Source of the DNA: Byssochlamys sp. IMV 00236
Taxonomy: Eukaryota; Ascomycota; Eurotiomycetes; Eurotiales; Thermoascaceae
Length of the DNA stretch: 22,325 nt
Assembly: GCA_001931875.2 (NCBI GenBank)
Contig: MSJH02000773.1
Coordinates: 1-22,325 of the forward strand
Direction of reading: 5' to 3'
The notes under the pieces are model-generated. The model saw only the letters and a list, made by a program, of their open reading frames with translations, was not told the DNA's origin and did not search any database. The stretch's first letter is position 1; every line of letters begins with the position of its first letter. Positions 10,058 through 19,232 of the stretch are shown piece by piece. Both the position numbers and the translations under genes were made by a program.

Positions 10058-11156
10058 TTATAGGAGGCTTCCCAGCATATAGCCACCCATCCACAGAGAA
10101 CCCCAGATAGGCTGCAGCACTGCCCTCAACGCCGCCGGGCCTGGACACACTCCGCTGAGCCCCCATCCGACTCCAAATGCTATTGCGCCAGCTACGAAGC
10201 GCCAGTCGATGTCAGCCACGGTGGCTGTGGGTAGGCTCCAGGTCTCCCCCAATGTCGGCTTCTTGATCTCCGCTTCGGCTCCATTTTCCGACTGTTCCTG
10301 TTTCTTTCCCGGCTTCGCAATGAGATAACTGATCAGCGACGGGCCGATGCCAAAGAGAATAATGAGAGCCAGGGAAGGGTCGAATCGTGACAGATCAGTC
10401 AAGAATGCGAAGAAGCGCTGGACTTTCGCCGGGTCAGCCATTCCAGAGATGATCAGACCGAGCCCGAACTCGATACCCGCGAGATAGGAGAAAATCGTGC
10501 GGGATTTCTTCGAGCGACTCAGGACGTGCGGGACCAGGACGTAGTTTGTCAGGAAGGACAGGACAGTGGCGGAGGCGATGAAGGCCAGCTCAGGAGTTGT
10601 CGGGTAGCTGGGAGTGTAGCATGGGACTCCGCCCGGACACGCCGGGATGATGCTACTGGAAGTACCGGTTGCAAAGTTGGCTGTGAGAAGAGCGGTGGTG
10701 AAGAAGATGGAGGTTGCGATCAGAGAGCGTGGAGAGAGTCTAGATAGACCACAGAGCATGTGGCCGGACGTGCAGCCACGACCATTCTAAGCAGATGTCA
10801 GTGTGAATGTCATTTTGAGTGAGACATGCCAATCCTGTTTGATAGACAGGATATTTTGTCGTTACCTTCGTGCCCCAGCCAACCAAGAATCCCAATCCTA
10901 GAGTTCCCGCTACCGATTTCAACGAATCCAACACCACCGACGGGTATGAGGGTATCAAGGACGGAGCCAAGAAGTAGACGGGAACCCAGCTGGATAGCAA
11001 TCCAGCGATGATGGGAAGGTTGTCTGCACCAGGTTGGAAGATACAGCCGGTCAGGAGAGAGGAGATGCCAAAGATCTTTCCATTATGGAAGAGGAGACCG
11101 GACGAGCCCTGGAAGAGCAGTAGAGCCCCGAGGGACGTATTCACTGGGGTGAACAT
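10058..11156 (-). CDS. YeeE/YedE (TsuA-type) sulfur-compound transporter
   Basis: Exons are 11156-10866 and 10786-10058, giving 339 residues. The 79-nt intron has donor GTAACG, a CTGAC branch and acceptor GCTTAG. The protein is almost entirely hydrophobic, with roughly nine or ten membrane segments in two related halves. Family signatures are present: [15 protein letters not shown] near the N-terminus, [16 protein letters not shown] (C102, C109) in the middle and [12 protein letters not shown] (C311) near the C-terminus. In the bacterial thiosulfate transporter TsuA the matching Cys residues line the pore and hand on the substrate, so uptake of thiosulfate or a related sulfur compound at the plasma membrane is likely. 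A central Lys/Glu-rich loop and a CPGGVPC loop are not part of the core motif. The gene probably entered fungi from bacteria long ago (inference); its spliced form shows it is now a normal fungal gene. Confidence 0.88.
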
Positions 11157-12957
11157 CGTGGTATGTCGCTCTTCTCTTTGCGCTTTCGATAACTGAGAAT
11201 CAAAGGCGGAGAATTAGGCCATCCAGGGCTTGTTGACTTCGTGAAGGAGCGGTAGGTCTCCGGAAGTATGGGAGTATCAAATGCCAGATATCGAAGTATA
11301 TGCACGGTCTTTCACAGAGCGAATGCCCAAACCTGCGTGCTGCTTCTACCGTTCTGCGCGGAATGTACTGCAGTCCTTCACCCAGAGCGTAAAATTCTTT
11401 GAAAATGCATTGTGAACATGCGAGAGAGAAAAAAGATATCTACCTGCGGTTTGGGTCGGGGACCATTTCTCTTGCGCTGATTGTCGGTACCAGCACGAGT
11501 GGTCCCCGAACGATGGGGCTTGGCGAGGGATTGCTGGTAAACGGCGAAGTTGTCTTTGCTTCCCCGTACAGCTGTCAAAGTGGCCATTCTGCTCGTTTTG
11601 TTTCACTTTGGTATATGCAGAGAAGATTGTCTAGATCGTCTTGACTCTTCAATAATAATAATTACCCCTTGGGGCGGAAGGAATCCAGCCTGGGTTGCGG
11701 CATTCGCTTCTCATTTGTAACCCGTCGATCAATCATCACGACTCGGTTAAGCATGTTCTGGAATGTAAAGAGAGGGTGTAAACGGGATATGTGAGTGTCT
11801 TCTCATAAAATAGAACGACGATCTTCGATCTCGATGTCGTGGCATGATGTGTTTCCATCCGCCCCAATGATGCACAGATCGCCAAACTTCCTAGCGACAA
11901 GAAGACTTAAAGGAAACTCATAACTCGAATCAATGATCTAGTTTAGTCTCTCGTTGTTGCACGCAAGAGAAAAGGGTTAGATCGAATGAACGGATGGCTG
12001 TAGAGAATGTTGCGGGTTGCTGCTGCTGCTTGCCGTTTCCAACATCTGAACACTGTTCCTGCGTGTTTGTTGAACTGCGATCTTCTGTATTGATCCTGCA
12101 AAAAGGAAGGTAAGCGCTGCAGGAAGATGGCAGGTCGATCATCTGGGATAATCTACGCGATGTTACCCAGCCAGCCGTTGGCATCATAAGGTGTGGTTCA
12201 TGCGCAGAGAAGCTGACAACAAACAAGCATCGAGTCGTTACTGAATCATCCCAGTGGCTGGACTAACTAATATTAGAAAACACAGACAGCTGCATCGCTC
12301 GAATCGTGGTCGCATTTGGGAGCTGACAGGGATCGGAGAATTTGCTATTCGATAACCAACCCTTGGGAACGAAGATCCTGTAATCGAAGAGAGCGCCAAT
12401 GATCTCCGCTAGATCCTCTGTTTCCAACTTTCGACAGACTCACTCAACAACGAAATTCGCTTTGTTTCAACAAGGCAGTTAGATAGTTATCTAAGCTCTG
12501 CAACCCGAAGTCCCGCAACCGATGGATCAAAGAGATCAAACTTCCAAGACGGGGAATCAGGGAATTCCCCCTGTCGATCGACCGCTGATTATTGAATTTG
12601 TTGAATCTTGACCTACGTGCGCCATAGCCGAAGCCGAGTCAGATCGTCCCAACTCAGCGGTGGGCACCGGTGATCTACCATAAGTAAGCTTCGCGTCGAT
12701 GCTGGGGCCTATCGGTTCTACAGGAAGCCCTACAGACTTTGGCTGATCACCACGTCAATTCCAATGGGAAGTGTTTATCATGGCGATGGATTGCTTAGCT
12801 TCTGCTATCCGTTCCGGGAGCTCCCTCATTCCAAGGAACCTCCTCCTGTGCCCTACGATGAGAGAGCTGGCCGCCTCGATTTCTCTCTCTGGCTGTATTC
12901 ATCTGCTTCCAGTCCTGCCGGTACAAATCGAAAATCTCAACACAGGCATCGTTCACA
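11157..12957. other. 1.8-kb intergenic region between divergent genes
   Basis: This is the longest gap in the window, between the starts of the YeeE gene (minus) and the flavoenzyme (plus). No convincing gene is visible. It contains the weak two-exon candidate at 11200-11587 (listed separately), an AAT repeat run near 11650, a short GCT run near 12020, and two 10-bp palindromes: GGGAATTCCC at 12560-12569 and GTCGATCGAC at 12573-12582. Frames at 12764 and 12771 overlap the flavoenzyme start and look like leader sequence. A long promoter or an untranslated RNA are both possible. Confidence 0.5.
11200..11587 (-). other. Possible small two-exon gene or YeeE upstream ORF (weak)
   Basis: An ATG at 11585-11587 in a good context opens 48 codons to a candidate donor at 11443 (CAG|GTAGAT). 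Just beyond, on the same strand, a frame is open from about 11440 down to TGA 11200-11202, over 65 sense codons after GAA 11395-11397, with protein-like content (ALGEGLQYIPRRTVEAARRFG). Joining at acceptor CTGCAG (11368) gives about 103 residues; joining at AAAG gives 64 residues ending near 11346. Neither join has a clear branch point, and I recognise no family. It could be a real small gene, part of a long YeeE leader, or chance. Confidence 0.2.
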
Positions 12958-14435
12958 ATGGGAAATACAACAAGCACATCCGCAGGCCAATGCCTGTTGT
13001 CGGCAGTAGGGGGTAATCCAGCCCTGGTCGCCTTCCAGAATGCGCCGCTCTACCAAGCCGTCGACGTGAGGCCCTACAACCTCGATATTCCGGTTACGCC
13101 AGTCGCAGTCACTACCCCGGAGACGGTGGACCAGGTGGCAGCCATAGTGAAGTGCGCTGCAGATGCCGGGTATAAGGTTCAACCCAAGAGTGGAGGCCAT
13201 AGTTATGGAAATTATGGTATGTCTATTCTCCTCACTCATTTTGTCGCATGTCTAACACGAGTCCAGGACTCGGTGGGGTCGACGGAGAGGTGGTCGTGGA
13301 TTTGAAGAACTTCCAGCAGTTTTCAATGAACAATGAAACATGGAGAGCGACAATTGGAGCCGGTACCCTCCTCGGCGACGTCACGACGCGTCTATACAAT
13401 GCTGGAGGGAGAGCCATGGCTCATGGAACCTGTCCACAGGTTGGTATCGGTGGACACGCAACCATTGGAGGACTGGGCCCTACGTCGCGATTATGGGGAG
13501 CAGCACTCGACCACATTGAAGAAGTCCAGGTTGTTTTGGCCAATTCTAGCATTGTGAGGGCTTCCCAGACAGAGAACCCTGATCTTCTTTTCGCCTTGAA
13601 GGGTGCTGGTGCCAGCTTTGGCATCATCACCGAGTTCACCGTCAGGACGGAGCCGGCGCCAGGTGAAGCCGTACAGTACTCTTATACTTTCAACTTCGGA
13701 GATAATGCCTCAAAAGCGAAGACCTTCAAGGACTGGCAAGCCTTTGTCTCCACGTCCAACCTGAACCGCAAGTTTGCAGCTACTATGACCGTTTTGGAGG
13801 ACGCTATAGTCGCGTCAGGAACATTTTTCGGTACGAAAGAGGAGTTCGACGCATTCGAACTCGAGAGTCATTTCCCGGAAAATCAAGGCTCCAATGTCAC
13901 CGTGGTCCAGGACTGGCTGGGTCTGGTCGCAGACTGGGCAGAAGATGCTGCCCTCGAGGGCGGCGGTGGCGTCCCTTCTGCATTCTATGCCAAATCCCTC
14001 AACTTCAGCCCAGACACACTCATTCCTAATGACACTATTGACGACATGTTCGACTACTTCAGTACAACGGAAAAGGATGCACTGTTGTGGTTCGCCATCT
14101 TTGACTTGTCTGGCGGTGCAGTCAGCGATGTTCCTGTCCATAGCACATCGTATACCCACCGTGACACCCTGTTTTGGCTACAATCATACGCCATTTCCGT
14201 TGGACCTATATCCAATACGACGATACAGTTCCTTGACGGTCTCAGTAACCTTCTTACCAGTTCCCAGCCCGAGGTCCATTTTGGCGCCTATCCAGGATAC
14301 GTCGACCCAAAGCTGCCTGACGGACAACTCGCCTACTGGGGTTCCAACTTGCCGAAGCTGGAACAAATCAAAGCAGAAGTCGATCCTAACGATATTTTCC
14401 ACAACCCTCAAAGCGTGAAGCCAGCCAAACAGTGA
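12958..14435 (+). CDS. BBE/glucooligosaccharide-oxidase-type FAD oxidase
   Basis: Exons are 12958-13216 and 13267-14435, giving 475 residues; the 50-nt intron has donor GTATGT, branch CTAAC and acceptor TCCAG. The FAD-binding PCMH domain covers about residues 35-215. H81 in SGGHSYGNYG and C142 in GTCPQVGIGGHA match the two residues that hold FAD covalently (8-alpha-His and 6-S-Cys) in fungal glucooligosaccharide oxidase, with nearly the same spacing. The BBE C-terminal block is present (YWGSNLPKLEQIK, DPNDIFHNPQS). The enzyme should oxidise a sugar or other alcohol with O2, giving H2O2. No signal peptide is seen; the N-terminus MGNTTS instead fits an N-myristoylation site. This matches the intracellular, metabolite-tailoring branch of the family better than secreted sugar oxidases. 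The neighbouring MFS gene may move substrate or product. The substrate is unknown. Confidence 0.93.
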
Positions 14436-14643
14436 TGGTTTTTAGGCGCCCCCTGAGTACTTATTCGGAGATACCCAGATTTGGCTATTTACTGTCGGAT
14501 CACCTTTACTTTCTATGTCGTATATAACACTCAAGACCTGCAAATAGCTATCCTAGCTTCTTACGAATAGTACATATTATGTCCATAATCCACGAAAGTC
14601 AGCGCCCAATTTCACCATCCCACTTTCAACAATGAAAACGGGA

Positions 14644-16734
14644 CTAATCAGAACCATCTCCTTTAACTTCCCTGAGATACGCCTCATATCGCCCCTTACA
14701 CATCCTTCTCCACCGCTTTCCCCAAGTAATCATTGGAACAGCCATCAGCATAGACAACAGAACCAGAATGCCAAAGAATGTAAACGCCCAGCCATAGTTC
14801 GTCCTATCGATCAACGGCTGTACAGAAAACGACATGGCGAAATTGATCACCGATGAACAGATTGCCAGAACGACAACGAGTTCACCAGATACCTAGATGT
14901 CCCAAACAGTTAGTAGCCATTCGCGTTAAACCAAACATGTTGACTCCCCGGGAAAAGAAAAGGAAAAAGAAAAATCAAAGCAACAAGAAAAAACAAATAA
15001 CGCACCCCATCAAAACACTCCATCGCATATGTCGTCGCAATCGTAGTCGCAGCGACTTGCTGCGCAATCATACATCCGAGTCCGAAAGCGATACCAATCC
15101 ACGAGGCGCCTGCTTGCGCGCACCATCCATAGGAAAAGTATCCAACACCACCTGCGATGAAGGGCAGGATAAACATCCAGAGGCGCATTTCCGGTTCTTT
15201 GAATCCGTTGTTTCGCCGGGCGAGGAATATAATGAGCGTGTCTGAGAGAGAGCCTATTGCCATTCTGTATTACGGGATTTCGAGGGGTCAGTTATGCAAA
15301 TCCAAACACTTCGGCGTGTATACTTAGGTCAAGAGAGTAAATTAGACGTATACTAACCCGACGAAATCCCCCACGATAGCAGCAAGGAACATTAACCCTG
15401 CAGCACTAACGCTCCAGTTATACGGAGGTTCAGTCATGATTTCAGATATGGTATTGAACGAGACGATGCCGGCCGTGCAACCGAAAGCGAACTGGATCCC
15501 GCTGAGAACGATATTGGGAAATGCGAACAGATAGAATGGACGACGGAAGTATTGAAACCAGGTAGTTTTATCGTCGGGGAAGTAGTGCCAGAGAGCGGCT
15601 CTTTGGAGATACTTGCGTGGAGGAGCGGTGATTTCGCCTTCTCCTTGGCTCGGGGTGAGTGATACAGGGACATGTTTCGTTTTATCGTCGGGTGCTGGTA
15701 GAGGCGTTTTATCATCTTGCTGGCTGGGGGGTATGTTTTGAGGCAGTTGATTTTGAGATCGGTGTCGAGGGAACATCGTATCGTCGAAAGTAAATATGAA
15801 CAGGACAATGAGGATGCCCTATGCTCATTGTTAGATCCATATCCTTCCCAGTCCATTAGAGGGGGTCCGGAACTTATACTTACAGCTGCAATGGCCACAA
15901 CAGGCGAACTCCATCTCCATCCAATTCCATCGGCGATATAACCGCCTAGAATGAGACCTAGGATGGAACCTAATTGTTGCCCGAAAATGTATACGGCGAC
16001 CATTCGACCTCGCTCATGCGCGAAGAACATATCGAATATCTTTGGAATCGTAAGCCTTTCCTTAGAGAACGAGAAATCGCAAGACAAAATGCAGCCGGAC
16101 TTACCGTTAACTGAATCAGCGCCTGGTAGGCGGCCGTTCCAACTCCATTAATCGCAAGCATAATATAATACTGTCCTGTTCCGTAGAAGAACCCACCCCA
16201 TATCCCACTAGCCACAGTGAGACATAGACTGAGAATATATACAATCTTCCGTCCCAGTTTCATCGCAGTGGGGATCCAGATAATATTGAAAAACCCCAAG
16301 AGGAGATAATTCAGAGCTGATCCTCCGTTCATGTTCTCGAGCGTGACGTGTGCTTCCTCGGATATGGTCGTCCATGCTGCACCCCAGTTGTTTTCGCCGA
16401 AGGATTGTACGCAGGCGTATGTAGATATCAGAAATAGAGACCAGTACTTTTTGTACTTGGGCCAGTTCTGTTTGGGACGTCATGTCAGCGACTGTATATA
16501 ACCTCATAGTGATTAATATTCCGCTTACCAGAGGATCTGCAGCTGAGTTTGTCGGTTGGGGAATTAACAAGACATCCTCATTTCTAGCATGTGCAGCGTT
16601 TGCTAGACTCCCTGGTTCTATGTCCAGTTAGTTGCTAATATGCCCAGGGAAAAAGTACTCAAGCGGGGAGATATACTATCCACTAGGTACACAGTGCCAG
16701 GGACATCTGTGACCACGTCCTCCTGATTAACCAT
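14644..16734 (-). CDS. MFS transporter, substrate unknown
   Basis: There are seven exons: 16734-16677, 16617-16529, 16467-16105, 16039-15884, 15818-15358, 15264-15006 and 14892-14644, giving 544 residues. Introns are 59, 61, 65, 65, 93 and 113 nt; most show clear CTAAC/CTGAC branches, and the last has a perfect TACTAAC. The protein has about 12 hydrophobic helices. The conserved stretch SFGENNWGAAWTTIS before the first loop, the basic loop MKLGRKI, FFAHERGRMVAVYIFGQQ and GYIADGIGWRW are typical of a common ascomycete MFS group. A long hydrophilic, Lys/Pro-rich loop (about residues 235-290) divides the two six-helix halves. It most likely sits in the plasma membrane as a proton-coupled permease or exporter. 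It is convergent with the flavoenzyme, with 208 bp between stop codons. A 16-bp palindrome lies 59 bp upstream of the ATG. Confidence 0.92.
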
Positions 16735-17363
16735 TTTGATGAATGCAATCCTAGGCGCGAGTACTCATCGGAATCTGGACGACTTATACAAATGATCCCG
16801 CGGGATCAAATGCTTATTATATATTTGACCGCATGTTGCAGCACACTAGATAAGATACGTAAGGTCCAGGCGAGAAGTGGCTCGGAGACTCCCTAAGAAC
16901 TGTTGTACTCGCGACCTTGAGTTGAGGAGGACATAAGATAGCTAAAGAGGATTCGATAAGAATGATACTAAACATGGTTGGTCCGATAATCTCCCCTTAT
17001 CCTGGCGTCCCCTAAACCTCGATATAGATTACAAGACTGATCCTCAAAGGTACAGAGTATACGAGTTGTAATTATCTATTCAAGCTATAGCCATTCAACT
17101 AAGTCTTGTAAGTAGACGTCTCGTGGAGATCAATAACTGAGGGAAGGTCAAGCCGGATTTAGCGTCAACGCCAGTGGTTTAGCATCATCCGTCAACAGAC
17201 TATGGACGTATGCATTCTAGAAAGAGGCGACTGCACAAGATACAGCTGAGATATCAGAGTCATCGATCGAGTAGAGTCGGCATGTTAGATCATTTAGCTG
17301 CTTGATTTGTGTGACAGGATCATTTTTGCTCGCGCAAAATGTTGATCACGCCTCTCAATCTTA
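16735..17363. other. MFS promoter and 3' flank of the Cys-rich gene
   Basis: This 629-bp stretch lies between two minus-strand genes. Near 16.8 kb it holds the MFS promoter with its palindrome; further right it becomes the 3' flank of the Cys-rich gene. A 63-codon plus frame at 17302 runs into that gene antisense and has no support. Confidence 0.5.
16793..16808. promoter_or_regulatory. 16-bp perfect palindrome upstream of the MFS gene
   Basis: TGATCCCGCGGGATCA reads the same on both strands. It lies 59 bp upstream of the MFS start codon, within the likely promoter. The core CCGCGG is an everted CCG/CGG pair, the kind of half-sites bound by Zn2Cys6 dimers. This makes it a candidate operator for that gene. 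No such regulator is in the window. Confidence 0.4.
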
Positions 17364-18320
17364 TCACACGAGATTCAGGCTGATAGAATCCAAGCCAAAG
17401 ATATACGCCTGGATTACACGCCGCGTGTATCCACTCCATGGTAGAGATGTCGCGTCAAAGGGGAAATCCTTGATATCATCTAAGACATTTTGATCATCGA
17501 TTGCATGAGCATGAATACAACATGCGCAGGCCGTGGTGCAGTGCCCCTGGTTATACAAGTGGCGGTTTGTATCTCTCGGTTTTGCACAGCATCCGCAACT
17601 TCGTGCGCAACAGCCCCCGCGCCCGGCACAATCCTCCTTCAGCCAAGGAAGTGAAGCCCACATTGAGTGTCGCCTCGTAAATTCGAATGCACACCGCAGA
17701 GGACCGCGCGGAGCTTCAACCTGAATCTTCCAATGATTTCGATAATGAATGAGATATTCGCGGTTTATATTTTCAAGCTTCTCTTCGTAAATCCCAAGGC
17801 TTTTATACTGTTCTTCACAACGCCTTGGGATACTAGACGTATCGGTGTCGGAAAGTGAGGACAGATCAAGTGACTTTTGCAGAGCATGCATCTGTTCTTT
17901 GATGTATATTTCTCGTTGCACAATTTGGCGCCCTAATATATCTGCTTTGACTGCCTCTTGGCACCATCTGAGTTCACTATCGGTACGAGAATCTTTAATA
18001 TTTTTAAGAAACCATTTCAAGCGTATAAACTGGTACAGTTGAGACAAGCCGGAACGGTCCAGTTCTGTCATAAGTTGTCTCATCCCGTGACTATCCTTGT
18101 AGAAAGACGACGGAACCACGTCAAGCACCCTCACCTTTGCCACGAGCTCTAGATCCGATGAAAGACAGGGAGCTATCCAGTCTTTTGTGTTTTTGGAATC
18201 TTTGAGTTTGTTGATCCATTCTTTCTCGGTCAACTTCTCGGGCCCCTTGGAGGGTTTTGACTCGACAAGATCCTTGGAGCGAAATAATTTAAAGCGTTTC
18301 AGCGGGTGATCTGGGAGCAT
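17364..18320 (-). CDS. Fungal hypothetical protein with duplicated C-x3-C-x-C-C motif
   Basis: This is a single exon of 318 residues with no signal peptide and no clear membrane segment. The first 225 residues are charged and helical, with basic and acidic patches, likely coiled-coil stretches around 120-200 and many Trp/Tyr. Residues 231-268 form a dense cysteine cluster: C231, C237, C238, C242, C244, C245, then C261, C265, C267, C268. The pattern C-x3-C-x-C-C appears twice (238-245 and 261-268), each close to His or basic residues (H254, H260, H270). A Cys block of this RGGCC...GHC type recurs in uncharacterised ascomycete proteins as I know them, and metal binding is a reasonable guess. 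The function is unknown. The region around it is AT-rich and gene-poor, which fits a variable accessory gene. Confidence 0.82.
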   Translation of the reverse strand: MLPDHPLKRFKLFRSKDLVESKPSKGPEKLTEKEWINKLKDSKNTKDWIAPCLSSDLELVAKVRVLDVVPSSFYKDSHGMRQLMTELDRSGLSQLYQFIRLKWFLKNIKDSRTDSELRWCQEAVKADILGRQIVQREIYIKEQMHALQKSLDLSSLSDTDTSSIPRRCEEQYKSLGIYEEKLENINREYLIHYRNHWKIQVEAPRGPLRCAFEFTRRHSMWASLPWLKEDCAGRGGCCARSCGCCAKPRDTNRHLYNQGHCTTACACCIHAHAIDDQNVLDDIKDFPFDATSLPWSGYTRRVIQAYIFGLDSISLNLV

Positions 18321-18544
18321 GATGGCTGATGCTTATGGATTGTCCAGGTATGTGAATCAGTATCGAGATCTTTGTTTGTGAAACCAGAACTTATGCTTAA
18401 ATACCGGTTCCCTTCAACGGATCACAGTTGCGTAACACTACTGGGCAGATCCCTCAGTACCAATGAGTTATCTATGACACGAATACATTAGCTGTAGAAC
18501 ATTTCATTTTATAATCATAAAAGGATTTCATTTCAGCCGGCAAC

Positions 18545-18955
18545 TCAATAGTTGTATACGGCGACATATTCTGCGAAGGGAAGACATTGTACCTTCATGA
18601 CATATATTTCCACATGCTGATGAAGTTGATAGTCAATTTGAACAGAGCCATTACAGAGAGCATTTAACCCCTTTAGAAGTATCACAAAGTCTTGAATGAT
18701 ATTCCACATAAGAAGCGCATATTATGCGCTATACTATCATTCTTCTTTTCTTATAATATAATTCGAGGAATATCCTCCTGAAACATACTTAAATTGGTGT
18801 ATATCCAAATGGTAGCGAATGCTGTCACAGCGAGTTATCTTTGCAATACCATAATAAAGGTCAGAAAGTCTATTTGTAGTCGTGCCTATTGTATAAAGAT
18901 CATCCACATGTAATGCTCCGTTGGTGTATTTGCGGCACAAAGTACACTTTCCCAA
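18545..18955 (-). pseudogene. Possible small gene or relic, two open segments
   Basis: Two open stretches follow each other on the minus strand. The first (18955-18737, 72 codons, no ATG) reads like folded protein, with a C-x2-C pair near its start and blocks such as LYTIGTTTNRLSDLYYGIA; it contains a consensus donor GTATGT. The second (18709-18545, 54 codons with ATG) has no internal stop despite AT-rich DNA. No donor/acceptor pair I tried joins them in frame, because a TAA sits just upstream of the second segment. An ATG reading MKFSCP then stop lies further upstream near 19040. This fits a decayed small gene, but the plus strand is also open over part of 18545-18670, so chance is possible. 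No family was recognised. Confidence 0.2.
18714..18730. repeat. Inverted repeat, 8-bp arms
   Basis: AGCGCATA and TATGCGCT are perfect inverted arms around a single T. The DNA is AT-rich and lies between the two open segments of the possible relic. It could form a small hairpin or be a dyad binding site. Its function is unknown. Confidence 0.45.
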
Positions 18956-19232
18956 GTTAGTTCGGCGAAAACTCTACAGCAGCCTCAATATGTTGCTGAG
19001 GTTTCCATAGACGTTGTACTGTACATAAACCATTACGGACAAGAGAACTTCATTTTTAATAAGATATCTGTCAAATCCTAAATTGCACGGGAGGATGGAT
19101 AGATCGAACCACCTAGCCTATACATACATCTAGGTTGCTTGCTTGATTCTAGGTCTAGGGGAATTTGATCCCTTATTTATCTCCTATGACATACAAAGTT
19201 TCTTCTGTCCTTCTGTCAGTCTGTACTGCTCA

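Larger units (their letters stand above)
18321..19232. other. AT-rich gap with a possible gene relic
   Basis: This 912-bp, AT-rich stretch lies between two minus-strand genes. Its right part contains the promoter of the Cys-rich gene only if that promoter is long; the rest has no confirmed gene. It contains two adjacent minus-strand open segments (18545-18955, listed separately) and a perfect 8-bp-arm inverted repeat at 18714-18730. Confidence 0.5.

Noticed and set aside
11930..12226. 98-codon minus frame in the 1.8-kb gap
   Set aside because: It starts at TTG, has low-complexity Gln/Ser content and no supporting signals.
13894..14418. 174-codon plus frame overlapping the flavoenzyme
   Set aside because: It is a +1 shadow of the clearly conserved oxidase C-terminal half.
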